NCBI GenBank assembly: GCA_900545605.1
Contig: UQZL01000004.1
Span: 1 to 64,000, forward strand
Length of the DNA stretch: 64,000 bases
Origin: an uncultured Collinsella sp.
GTDB taxonomy: Bacteria; Actinomycetota; Coriobacteriia; Coriobacteriales; Coriobacteriaceae
Direction: 5' to 3'
Positions 34,423-42,519 of the stretch are shown piece by piece. The stretch's first letter is position 1. Every line of letters starts with the position of its first letter. The notes beneath the pieces were generated by a model that saw only the letters and a list, made by a program, of their open reading frames with translations, was not told the DNA's origin and did not search any database. Both the position numbers and the translations under genes were made by a program.

Positions 34423-35624
34423 CGCTCAAGCTGGGCCAGCAGCTCCTCGACGACCTCGACGGCGTCCCCAACAACCTTGTACTGGGCAGCGCCGAAAATG
34501 GGGGCATCCGGGTCCTCATTGATGGCGATAATGCACTCCGCCCCACCGATGCCGGCAAGATGCTGGATGGCGCCCGAAACACCGATACTCACGAGAAGCT
34601 TGGGCGAAACCGATACGCCGGTCTGGCCAATCTGATGGCGATACTCCAACCAGCCGGCCTCCACGACAGGTCGCGTGCAACCAAGCTCGGCTCCCAGAGC
34701 CTCGGCGAGCCTTCGCATCAGCGGCAGGTTTTTCTTGGAACCAATGCCGCGACCCACCACGACCAGGCGCTCGGCATCGGCGATCGAAGCCTGCCGCCCC
34801 CACTCCTCGGCGGGAATCGAGATCTCGACACGGGCCTTAGCATCATCCGCAAGCGATATCTGGGTGATCGTGCCAGAGCGGTTGTAGTCAAAGTCGGGCG
34901 CCTTAAAGATGCCGGGACGAACCGTTGCCATCTGGGGACGATGATTGGGGCAGACGATGGTGGCCATTAGGTTGCCGCCAAACGCCGGACGCGTCTGTTG
35001 CAGCAGTCCCGTCTCCGTATCCATCGAAAGTACGGTGCAGTCAGCCGTAAGGCCCGTCTGCAAGCGCACGGCAACGCCGGGTGCCAGTTCGCGGCCAAAG
35101 GCGGTCGCACCGTATAGGATGGCCTCGGGTTTGCATTCGGCTACCAAATCGCAGATCAAGCGGGCGTAGACCTCCGCATCGTTTTGGCGCAGGCGCTCGT
35201 CGCGACAGGCCAGGACTTCGTCGGCGCCCGCGCAAACCAGATGCTCCAGGTCGCCGAGAGAACCCTCGGGACCCATACCGACCAGTGCCACCAGACGGCA
35301 GCCGCGCGCATCGGCAAGCTCGCGGCCCTTGCCCATAAGCTCATAGGCAACGGGAGTCACCGTATCGTGCTCGTCGGTCTGCACGAATACCCAAATGTCT
35401 CGATACGCATCGAGGTCAACCGCACCAGCGGCCTCGTCACGCTCGATCGAGATAGCGTTGACAGGGCAGGCGTCGACGCACCCACCGCATAGGATGCAGC
35501 CGTCGGTTACGCGGGCGCATCGGCTGGGTCGCTCGCCTTCCACTACGATGCCGCCCGAGGCACAGGCGCGAACGCAGCGACCGCAGCCGATACAGGCTTC
35601 GCTATCGATAATCAGTCCGCTCAT
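34419..35624 (-). CDS. etfA: Electron transfer flavoprotein alpha subunit with ferredoxin domain
   Basis: A 401-residue EtfA with an N-terminal two-cluster ferredoxin module: CIGCGRCVRAC and CILCGGCVDACP (within residues 11-58). The body has EtfA N-domain features (FVQTDEHDTVTPVAYELMGKGRELAD) and the C-terminal FAD-binding fold (RLVVVGRGIGSKKNLPLM, GQTGVSVSPKLLVSIGVSGAIQHLAGI). Ferredoxin-carrying EtfA subunits occur in electron-bifurcating lactate dehydrogenase complexes (LctC of Acetobacterium). It abuts etfB with no gap and ends the operon. Confidence 0.95.
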   Translation of the reverse strand: MSGLIIDSEACIGCGRCVRACASGGIVVEGERPSRCARVTDGCILCGGCVDACPVNAISIERDEAAGAVDLDAYRDIWVFVQTDEHDTVTPVAYELMGKGRELADARGCRLVALVGMGPEGSLGDLEHLVCAGADEVLACRDERLRQNDAEVYARLICDLVAECKPEAILYGATAFGRELAPGVAVRLQTGLTADCTVLSMDTETGLLQQTRPAFGGNLMATIVCPNHRPQMATVRPGIFKAPDFDYNRSGTITQISLADDAKARVEISIPAEEWGRQASIADAERLVVVGRGIGSKKNLPLMRRLAEALGAELGCTRPVVEAGWLEYRHQIGQTGVSVSPKLLVSIGVSGAIQHLAGIGGAECIIAINEDPDAPIFGAAQYKVVGDAVEVVEELLAQLER

Positions 35625-36446
35625 CTATGCCATCCCCTCGATAATCTTGGCAAGTTTTGCCGCCTGCTCGGACGCCGTTCCGTCAACGTCCTCGCACGTT
35701 TGGTCACGGTCGGGCACAAACGAGCGCACGACCTGTGTCGGCGACCCGGCAAGACCGCAACGCGCGGGGTCGGCGTTCACGTCGGCGGCACTGACCACGC
35801 GCACGTCCGCCTCCTCCGCCGCGCGAATACCGGCAATACTCGGCATACGCAACTGGCCAATCTCCTTGGCAGTCGTCATCACGCACGGCATCTCAAGACA
35901 CACCGTCTCCTCGCCGGCATCGCAGCCGTGAACAAGCGCCAGTGAACCACAGGTCGTAAAGCCCGCGCTTTGCACGCAGCTCACGTCGGTCACACAGGGA
36001 ATCTCAAAAGCACCGGCAAGCTCGGGGCCAATCTGGGCCGTATCGCCATCCACCGCCATCTTGCCGCAGATGAGCAGGTCAAAGTCCTCGTCGAGCGCCT
36101 CGATGCCGCACTTGAGGGCATAGGTGGTTGCCAGGGTATCGGCACCTGCAAAGGCGCGATCGGTTAGCAGCAGCGCGTCATCGGCGCCTCGGGCGATGCA
36201 GTCGCGCAATAGCGATTCAGTCGCGGGGATGCCCATCGACACCACCGTTACGCGCACGTCCATGCCAAAGCCGATAAAGTCGTCCTTCAGCGCCAGCGCG
36301 CATTCCAAAGCGCTCGCGTCAAAAGGATTAATGACCGCCTGTTTGCCATCGCGCACGATAGTATTGGTCTTGGGGTCCATCTTGACCTCGGTGCTTCCGG
36401 GCACCGCCTTGACGCACACCACCATATGGAAATCGCTCATCTTCAC
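35625..36446 (-). CDS. etfB: Electron transfer flavoprotein beta subunit
   Basis: A 273-residue EtfB: VVCVKAVPGSTEVKMD at the N-terminus, INPFDASALECALALKD, and the adenine/FAD loop motif AVDGDTAQIGPELAGAFEIPCVT. These blocks are those of bifurcating-type Etfs, where EtfB also meets NADH. Its GTG (36446) overlaps the TGA of the upstream oxidase gene as GTGA; an ATG at 36440 with GGGGGC upstream is the alternative. It is translated between the FAD oxidase and etfA, which implies a stable three-subunit complex. Confidence 0.94.
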   Translation of the reverse strand: MKMSDFHMVVCVKAVPGSTEVKMDPKTNTIVRDGKQAVINPFDASALECALALKDDFIGFGMDVRVTVVSMGIPATESLLRDCIARGADDALLLTDRAFAGADTLATTYALKCGIEALDEDFDLLICGKMAVDGDTAQIGPELAGAFEIPCVTDVSCVQSAGFTTCGSLALVHGCDAGEETVCLEMPCVMTTAKEIGQLRMPSIAGIRAAEEADVRVVSAADVNADPARCGLAGSPTQVVRSFVPDRDQTCEDVDGTASEQAAKLAKIIEGMA

Positions 36447-38044
36447 GCGCCCCCTTTCTGGACGAGCTCATCCAAGAGCTTCTCCGAAAACAGGTTACCG
36501 CGACCCAGCTGCCCGGCAGGATCGAGCTGGAGCTTGAGGCGCGCCGACTCGACCATGGCCTCGTGACCGTACATCGTCTCCAAGAAGTCCGCCTTGATCT
36601 TGCCGACGCCGTGTTCGGCGGAGACGGCGCCTCCCATGGCCGTGACCTCGGAAGCCCACTGGGCAAAGAGTTCTCCGCCACGGCGGTAATCCTGCGCATC
36701 GCGCGGCAGAATGTTCACATGCAGATGGTTGTTACCGATGTGCCCCCAGGCGGCAGATTCAAGCCCACTTTCGGCCAACGTGCGGCGATAAAGGGCGACG
36801 ACATCGGCCAAGCGTGCGTTGGGCACCGACATGTCCGAACCCAATTTGGTGATGGTGGGATCCGTGCGGCGACGCTCGTCGATGAGCATGTTGACGCTCT
36901 CGGGCACCGCATGGCGGAAGAATCGCTGACACTCGCGATCGACCTCGGTGCGCGCGACCCATGTCGCATCGTCGCGGCCACCCGCAAACTCGAGCACCCA
37001 TCCCAGGTGGTACAGTTCCTCGGTCGCCTGGGCCTCGTCATCGCAGTCGAGCTCCACGTAGACACAGACCTTGGCCTCTTTGTCGAGCACCGGCAGCGAG
37101 GCAAACGCCGTCGACTGCTCGCGCTGGCGACGTAGAATATCCAGGGCGCCAGCGTCGAAGTACTCGATGGCAGCCGCATGGGACAGGACGGGACGCATGG
37201 AATCGGTAAAGGACACGGCCTTGTCTTCGCTATTGAAAAAGCAGCTCACACCCCAAACGACCGCAGGCGCCGCCTGCAGGGCAATCTCGAGCTCGGTGAT
37301 AACGCCGAGCGTGCCGCAAGCACCGATAAAGAGGTCGATGGCGTCCATTTCGTCCGCAACGAAATAGCCTGAGGCATTTTTTGTCTTGGGCATGGTATAG
37401 CCGGGAAGATCGAGCTCGAGCGTACGGCCCACTGCCGTCACGAGCGACAGGTGGCGGCCCTGGGCAAAAGCCTCGCCGCGCTGAAGCTCAAGCAAATCGC
37501 CATCAGCCAGCGCGACGTGGAGTCCCGTGATGTGGGGGCGCATGGGACCGTAGGCGTAGCTGCGGGCACCAGAGGCGTTACATGCCGCCATGCCGCCCAG
37601 ACAGGCAGATGCCTCGGTGGGATCGGTGGGAAAGAACTGCTCGGGGGCCTCTTGGAACTCCTCGTAGGCCTCAAGCGATGCCTGGTCCCAACCAGCAGTC
37701 GGCAGCACCTTCTTGCTCAGCTGCTTGCGCAGCTCCGAGAGCACAACGCCCGGCTCCACGCGCAGCAGAAATTGGCCTTGTTCATCGCGGCGAAGGCCCA
37801 AGTAGCGATTCATACGGGAAGTATTGAGGATATGCCCGCCGTGGGGCACGGCACCGGCGGCAAGGCCGGTTCGGGCGCCCTGAACCGTTACCGGGACACG
37901 CTCGGCATGGAGCTTTTCCAAAATGGCACGGACCTCGTCTTCCGTTGTCGGAAACGAGATGCTCGAGGCCTCGCCCGATGCGCGAGACTCATCGCGACCA
38001 TACTCTTCGAACTCGTCGGTGAAGGGTTTGATGGTTGCAGACAC
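36443..38044 (-). CDS. FAD-linked oxidase, GlcD/LctD-like dehydrogenase
   Basis: A 533-residue flavoprotein of the FAD_binding_4 plus FAD-oxidase C-terminal type, like D-lactate dehydrogenase or glycolate oxidase GlcD. The FAD domain shows SFPTTEDEVRAILEKLHAERVPVTVQGARTGLA-type sequence (VQGARTGLAAGAVPHGG) and CLGGMAACNASGARSYAYGPM; the C-terminal domain has WGHIGNNHLHVNILP and SAEHGVGKIK, carrying the usual metal/substrate histidines. Because etfB and ferredoxin-etfA follow in one overlapping operon, it is probably the hydroxyacid-oxidising subunit of a bifurcating complex. The start is GTG after GGGGGAG. Confidence 0.9.
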   Translation of the reverse strand: MSATIKPFTDEFEEYGRDESRASGEASSISFPTTEDEVRAILEKLHAERVPVTVQGARTGLAAGAVPHGGHILNTSRMNRYLGLRRDEQGQFLLRVEPGVVLSELRKQLSKKVLPTAGWDQASLEAYEEFQEAPEQFFPTDPTEASACLGGMAACNASGARSYAYGPMRPHITGLHVALADGDLLELQRGEAFAQGRHLSLVTAVGRTLELDLPGYTMPKTKNASGYFVADEMDAIDLFIGACGTLGVITELEIALQAAPAVVWGVSCFFNSEDKAVSFTDSMRPVLSHAAAIEYFDAGALDILRRQREQSTAFASLPVLDKEAKVCVYVELDCDDEAQATEELYHLGWVLEFAGGRDDATWVARTEVDRECQRFFRHAVPESVNMLIDERRRTDPTITKLGSDMSVPNARLADVVALYRRTLAESGLESAAWGHIGNNHLHVNILPRDAQDYRRGGELFAQWASEVTAMGGAVSAEHGVGKIKADFLETMYGHEAMVESARLKLQLDPAGQLGRGNLFSEKLLDELVQKGGA

Positions 38045-38390
38045 GCGAACTCCCCCTTTAGCTAACTACAGTGTTTGCAGGGAGATGTTACCGCATCGTT
38101 TCGTCGACGTGTTCGAGACCGTCTCCATAATTGGCGATTTTTACGTTCGTGCAATTCGGCGAGCGGCTGGATTTCCTCGGCAGACGATGCTTTTGACACA
38201 TATGGCCCCGCCGTCGCCGACCGCGCGATTGTCGCTTGAAAAAAGTTGGAGTATTTTTTGCCGCCTTTTACCTGCGGAGACACCAATCCGTCAAGCATTT
38301 GGTCAGCAATTGGTCAAGTAGTGGCTGATACGGTCGGCATCGACAGCCAAAACCGACAGAAGTTTTGGCCCCAGAAGCAGGGAGGTTCCC
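38045..38390. other. Divergent intergenic region, 346 bp
   Basis: No gene is visible. The region must hold promoters for the oxidase/etf operon (minus) and for the surface cluster (plus). It contains an AT-rich block near 38235-38260 and the TTGGTCA direct repeat described separately. The right end carries AGGGAGG, the ribosome-binding site of the gene at 38391. Confidence 0.5.
38299..38316. promoter_or_regulatory. Possible operator, paired TTGGTCA boxes
   Basis: TTGGTCA occurs at 38299-38305 and again at 38310-38316, exactly 11 bases apart and so on the same face of the helix. GntR-type lactate regulators (LldR) use TTGGTC-containing half-sites, which would suit the adjacent dehydrogenase operon. 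Here, however, the boxes are direct rather than inverted. Low confidence. Confidence 0.3.
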
Positions 38391-38687
38391 ATGGCATATT
38401 ACTGGCCCCAGTACGGCATCGCCATCGAAGTCGACGACGATCCCCATCTCCTGCCTTTCGACGAAGAGGCATTCCCCGATACGACGGTCTACCACGTTAC
38501 CACCGATGTGATCTGCGACCCCGAGTCGTTCTCGGCGCTCGCCCACCGCATCGCGCATATCCACGACATCGAGCTCCCTCCCGACTTTGACGAGCTCATC
38601 TACTCGCGCCGCCTGATGCTTCACATGCTCTTTGGAGCGGACCCGTCCACGTTCGCACGTGTCTACACCACCAAGGACGCCGCATGA
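38391..38687 (+). CDS. Hypothetical protein, first gene of surface cluster
   Basis: A 98-residue soluble protein of no family that I recognise. It is acidic and rich in Asp/His (YWPQYGIAIEVDDDPHLLPFDEEAF), with no signal peptide or membrane segment. The late segment DELIYSRRLMLHMLFGAD looks like a helix. AGGGAGGTTCCC precedes the ATG. Its last codons overlap the next gene's start as ATGA, so the two are coupled. A role in the cytoplasm as an accessory to the downstream exported proteins is only a guess. Confidence 0.75.
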   Translation: MAYYWPQYGIAIEVDDDPHLLPFDEEAFPDTTVYHVTTDVICDPESFSALAHRIAHIHDIELPPDFDELIYSRRLMLHMLFGADPSTFARVYTTKDAA

Positions 38688-39193
38688 GTGCGAAGAAGCC
38701 GCCCCGCCTCGCAGGACTGGGGCGTCGCAAGAAACCCGTCGTTGTCTGTCTGGCTATCGTCTGCGCCCTCATCGCCGTAGGGCTATACGCCTGGCAGTCG
38801 CAGCCCGTGCCCGAAGCGGGCGCCTCAGTCACGACGGCAGAGGGTAAATCGCGACAAGAAATCCAAGATGAGCTCGATGCCATCGTCCGCGACAACATGA
38901 TGACGATTTCGGTCGCGCCGGTCGCTCAGCTACAGGAGGACGGCAAGCTGCGCGTCAACGTGCAAAACGTCCAAGACAATAAATTTCCCCAGCGATTCCG
39001 CGTCATCCAAAACGACGAGACCATGTACGAATCCGGTGTGGTCGAGACCGGCAAGACAATCGAGACGTGCCCCGCCGGCGACATCAAAGAAGGCGAGGCA
39101 TACATCGAAATCCAGGCACTCGATGCCAAGACCCTCGACAGCCACGGCAATCCGACACGTGTCAGGGTACGGGTTGAGCAAGCCGAGAACTAG
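38684..39193 (+). CDS. Membrane-anchored extracellular protein of surface cluster
   Basis: A 169-residue protein with a basic N-terminus (KKPPRLAGLGRRKKP), one transmembrane segment (about residues 19-37, VVVCLAIVCALIAVGLYAW) and a predicted extracellular beta-rich domain (DNMMTISVAPVAQLQEDGKLRVNVQNVQDN, YIEIQALDAKTL). No family name can be given. The translation start overlaps the upstream stop (ATGA). A position between a cytoplasmic partner and secreted proteins suggests a docking or assembly subunit, by analogy with the membrane subunits of WxL/Csc-type surface clusters. Confidence 0.75.
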   Translation: MSAKKPPRLAGLGRRKKPVVVCLAIVCALIAVGLYAWQSQPVPEAGASVTTAEGKSRQEIQDELDAIVRDNMMTISVAPVAQLQEDGKLRVNVQNVQDNKFPQRFRVIQNDETMYESGVVETGKTIETCPAGDIKEGEAYIEIQALDAKTLDSHGNPTRVRVRVEQAEN

Positions 39194-39283
39194 CTTTTTC
39201 GGCCGACGCGGCACCGCACGCAATTCACCAGCATTCGTCCAATCATCGCGGGGACGGCCCGCGGCGAATAGAAAGGAACGACC

Positions 39284-39883
39284 ATGGACATCACCAGGAA
39301 CATGAACGGAGCCAGAGCGCTCGTCGTGGGCGCAGGGCTCGCGCTCGCGCTCGCAATGGGCGCCGCCCCGACGCCAGCTCTGGCAGCCGGGCGCGTTGGA
39401 ACCACGAAAGTAATGGTCAGGACCGAGATCGACAACGTTGAGTTCAAAGTTCCGACGGTTATTCCCTTCGTCGCCAAGGCCGACGGCACGCTCCAGGGCC
39501 CCTCAGAAGATGCGACCACCATCGATAATCATTCGGCCTACGGCATCCATGTCACCAACATGAAGATCGACGCCATGAACACCTGGACCATTGCCGCCGA
39601 CGCCAAGGCCGGAACCGCGCAGAACTCCATCGACTTTAAGGTCGGCCCCGACGGCGCACTCCAGAACGCCAGCGCCGCAATGCAGGGGACGGGCCTCGAT
39701 CTTTCCAAGAACGCAGCCTTCGACATGGGCTACCAGGGCATTGCCGGCGACAAGGACAAAATTAAGCTCAAGACAAGCGGAAACGTCGCCCGCGTCACGC
39801 GCGACATCTTCCACGTAACCGGCGAAGGCGATCAGGTTGCAACGATCACCTGGACGGTCGAGCCCGGTGCGCACACGGCATAA
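39284..39883 (+). CDS. Secreted WxL-like surface protein
   Basis: A 199-residue exported protein. Residues 1-34 form a signal peptide (ALVVGAGLALALAMGAAPTPALAA). The mature part is beta-rich with many Thr/Ala/Asp and two W-T-aliphatic motifs: NTWTIAADA in the middle and ITWTVEPG at the very end. Paired W-x-L motifs, the second near the C-terminus, are the mark of WxL surface proteins of Gram-positives; here L is replaced by I and V, so the assignment is tentative. GAAAGGAACGACC precedes the ATG. The stop overlaps the next gene. Confidence 0.75.
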   Translation: MDITRNMNGARALVVGAGLALALAMGAAPTPALAAGRVGTTKVMVRTEIDNVEFKVPTVIPFVAKADGTLQGPSEDATTIDNHSAYGIHVTNMKIDAMNTWTIAADAKAGTAQNSIDFKVGPDGALQNASAAMQGTGLDLSKNAAFDMGYQGIAGDKDKIKLKTSGNVARVTRDIFHVTGEGDQVATITWTVEPGAHTA

Positions 39884-40148
39884 GGCCGTCGCCCTGGCCG
39901 CCGCCGTCAGCATCCTAGCGTTTGGCCCAGTCATGGCCTTTGCCCAGCAAGAACAGGCGCAGGCCGCCACGCAAGTGACGGTCGACCTCTCGGAGCTCGA
40001 CCGCGACGACCGCGAGGAACCGTTGGCGCAGACAGGCGACAGACGATGGCTCTTGGCAGCAGGCGCCACAGCAGCAGGCGCAGGAACCGCCGGCCTCGGC
40101 CTGCACATCAAACGCAGCCAGAAACAAAACACGGACAGGCCGCACTAA
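39867..40148 (+). CDS. Small sortase-anchored protein (LAQTG)
   Basis: A 93-residue exported protein with a complete cell-wall sorting layout: signal peptide (AVALAAAVSILAFGPVMAFA), about 30 mature residues (QQEQAQAATQVTVDLSELDRDDREEP as the core), sorting motif LAQTG, hydrophobic segment (WLLAAGATAAGAGTAGLGLHI) and basic tail (KRSQKQNTDRPH). LAxTG is the motif of actinobacterial class E sortases. The GTG at 39867 overlaps the previous gene by 17 bases; a TTG at 39837 is possible. A tiny anchored protein beside WxL-like proteins recalls the CscD-type subunits. Confidence 0.78.
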   Translation: MRTRHKAVALAAAVSILAFGPVMAFAQQEQAQAATQVTVDLSELDRDDREEPLAQTGDRRWLLAAGATAAGAGTAGLGLHIKRSQKQNTDRPH

Positions 40149-40166
40149 ATTAGCTAAGGAGACCCC

Positions 40167-41597
40167 ATGGCATCGAAGAACCTTTTGCCCGTCGTCGCAC
40201 TCTGCGGCGCGCTCGCAACCGGAACGCCTGTCGCCGCTTGGGCGACTCCCGTCATGGCAGACTCCTTACCAGCAGCCCTAAGCTCCGCATCAAATCCGTC
40301 GAGCGCCATTGCGTGTAAGCGTTTTTCGATCGCACAGGCTGCAATCTCAACCTCGGGATGCCTTCGTCGTAATACGGACGGTTCGATAGTCGTGGATATC
40401 AATCGTTCGAACAAGGCAAACGGCTCCCAGGCGGGGTACGCCGTCTGCACGTGGCGCTCGGTTGTGCTCGACGCAGATGGCGATCCATGCAATTTAGAGC
40501 TGCACATCGACATCGCTTCGATCGATGACTCGGCGAACGGAGCGAAGGTCGCCTTCGACGGTGCGTTTTTCGAGAAAGGAGGCGGTATATGTCTGGGCTG
40601 CGCCGCCGCGAATGCAGACGACACGCAGCCCACCCTCTCATTCACGGCATCGTTGCGGCTGACCAAAGCCGACACCGATGCCATCGCGGCGGGAGAAGCG
40701 TCCCTGCTGTTCTACGCCGTCAGCACCAAAGACACAGACGCTCATTTCGAGAAGCCAGCCGGATCACTCAGCCTTACACGAGGGATAGAGGCAGGCCCTA
40801 TTGAAATCGATGCCCACGCGCAAAGCAGGCAACGCATTCTTGCCGACCCGGCGCTTCTCGAAATGGAGTGGAACGGATCAGGAGCCATCGGAATTATCCC
40901 CTCCGCGCTTGACGCCAAGACGCTCCCCTCAAACGACGAACCCATCAACGCAACCATACAAGAAGAGAACGCGGACAAAGAAGCAGGTGCGGGCGACACG
41001 CCGTCGCCGACAAACAGCGTCCCAGCTTCTTTCGAAGCACCGAATGAGCCCACTACCGATCCAAACGATCCCGAGCTCGCAGACAGTCTGGGGCTTGCTA
41101 CTCCTCAAGAGATCGATGAAGGTAACTGCTGCGTGCTTGCCGCGCTCGACCACACAGAGGTCATCGACGCTGCGAACATCGAAGTTGCCGCCGCCAATCA
41201 GCCCGTCCGCAAGTCGGCCATCATCGCATTTCCCGAATCCATCGAAGTCGTCTTTTTGCCATCGGGCGAGGTCGTGGCCCCAACACTGCTCACCTTGTTG
41301 GGCGCCAAGAATACTCGAAACGAAATTAAAAAGGTCACGGTTGTCGACCCTGCAACCACCGCCAAGCTGCGTCTATACGCCGTTGCTCCAGATGGAGGCA
41401 AGACCTTGGAATTCGATGGCGACACACTCCTAGCCTGGCGACGTCTGGACATTATGCAAGACGTCTCGTATCAGATCGAACTCGAAGGGTTTGATCGTGC
41501 CCGCGATGCCAATATCATCGCCGCGGCTATTGAATCCCCACAACGGCTTATGACACTGCGCTTTGACTACTATCCCTATGTCCCGACAACCACCTGA
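40167..41597 (+). CDS. Large secreted protein of surface cluster
   Basis: A 476-residue exported protein with a signal peptide (MASKNLLPVVALCGALATGTPVAAWA). The mature part has an N-terminal globular beta-rich region with several cysteines (CKRFSI, GGCL-type CLRR, GGICLGCAAA), a low-complexity Asp/Asn/Pro/Thr linker at about 255-320, and a C-terminal region (SAIIAFPESIEVVFLPSGE ... MTLRFDYYPYVPTTT). No sorting motif or membrane anchor is seen, so it is either released or held by its neighbours. AAGGAGACCCC precedes the ATG. Family unknown. GC content looks slightly lower than flanking genes by eye. Confidence 0.75.
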   Translation: MASKNLLPVVALCGALATGTPVAAWATPVMADSLPAALSSASNPSSAIACKRFSIAQAAISTSGCLRRNTDGSIVVDINRSNKANGSQAGYAVCTWRSVVLDADGDPCNLELHIDIASIDDSANGAKVAFDGAFFEKGGGICLGCAAANADDTQPTLSFTASLRLTKADTDAIAAGEASLLFYAVSTKDTDAHFEKPAGSLSLTRGIEAGPIEIDAHAQSRQRILADPALLEMEWNGSGAIGIIPSALDAKTLPSNDEPINATIQEENADKEAGAGDTPSPTNSVPASFEAPNEPTTDPNDPELADSLGLATPQEIDEGNCCVLAALDHTEVIDAANIEVAAANQPVRKSAIIAFPESIEVVFLPSGEVVAPTLLTLLGAKNTRNEIKKVTVVDPATTAKLRLYAVAPDGGKTLEFDGDTLLAWRRLDIMQDVSYQIELEGFDRARDANIIAAAIESPQRLMTLRFDYYPYVPTTT

Positions 41598-41715
41598 GGC
41601 TTAAATGCTGCGCATCATTCCTAATATCACTTATATAACGTATTAGACGGGTCGCGATGTGCCTCGCATTTCGTTCTGCTACGATTGCCACGTTGGCATC
41701 AATACAGGAGGGCTC

Positions 41716-42432
41716 ATGCCGGGCTTGGGAACAATCATCAACGTTGTGCTTTTAGTTGCGGGCGGTCTTTTGGGATTAGTGGGCGGCCGCTTCATTACAC
41801 CGCGCATCCAAGACACGCTCATGAAAGCATCGGGGCTGTGCGTCCTGTTTATCGGCCTGGGCGGCACCATGCAAAAGATGCTCATCATCGATGGAAAGGC
41901 GCTGGCGACCACCGGTACCACCATGCTCATTGTCTCGTTCGCCCTCGGCTCGCTCATCGGCGAGGCCATCAACTTGGAGGCCGCCATTGAAAACCTTGGC
42001 GAATGGCTCAAGCGCAAAACCGGCAGCGAGGGCGATAACGAGTTCACCAACGCTTTCGTCTCGACTTCACTCACCGTGTGTATCGGCGCCATGGCCATTG
42101 TGGGATCGATCCAGGACGGTCTGCTCGGTGACTGGTCAACGCTTGCCCTGAAAGGCGCATTGGACTGCATCATCGTCTGCACCATGACGGCGTCGCTTGG
42201 CCGCGGCTGCATTTTCTCCGCCCTGCCCGTCGCCGTGTTCCAGGGGACGATCACGCTGTTTGCCGGCGCGCTCTCCCCCATCATGACCACAGCAGCCCTC
42301 AACAGCCTTTCGCTCGTAGGCTCCATGCTCATCTTCTGCGTCGGCGTCAACCTCATCCGTCCTCAGACCTTCCGCACGGCCAATATGCTTCCCTCCGTCG
42401 TCATCGCCGTCATCTACGCCCTCCTGTTCTAA
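41716..42432 (+). CDS. DUF554 membrane protein
   Basis: A 238-residue integral membrane protein with about seven hydrophobic segments that fits DUF554 (MPGLGTIINVVLLVAGGLLGLVGGR start, GSLIGEAINLEAAIENLGEWL, CIGAMAIVGSIQDGL). The family is widespread and lacks a proven function; a small-solute channel or transporter is often suggested. AGGAGGGCTC directly before the ATG at 41716 decides the start although the frame opens at 41659. It is a single gene between the surface cluster and the TerB operon. Confidence 0.9.
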   Translation: MPGLGTIINVVLLVAGGLLGLVGGRFITPRIQDTLMKASGLCVLFIGLGGTMQKMLIIDGKALATTGTTMLIVSFALGSLIGEAINLEAAIENLGEWLKRKTGSEGDNEFTNAFVSTSLTVCIGAMAIVGSIQDGLLGDWSTLALKGALDCIIVCTMTASLGRGCIFSALPVAVFQGTITLFAGALSPIMTTAALNSLSLVGSMLIFCVGVNLIRPQTFRTANMLPSVVIAVIYALLF

Positions 42433-42474
42433 ATCTATCAACGCAGCGGTATCTCGAACATCTGTTTGATGCTG

Positions 42475-42483
42475 TGCTATGAT
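42475..42483 (+). promoter_or_regulatory. Extended -10 promoter of TerB operon
   Basis: TGCTATGAT is an extended -10 box (TG-N-TATGAT) 36 bases upstream of the TerB start. The -35 position, 17 bases upstream (CGAACA), matches poorly, as is common with extended -10 promoters. Confidence 0.5.
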
Positions 42484-42519
42484 ATGAGGTCACCGTAGCT
42501 GCGTTCGAGAGGAGGAGCG

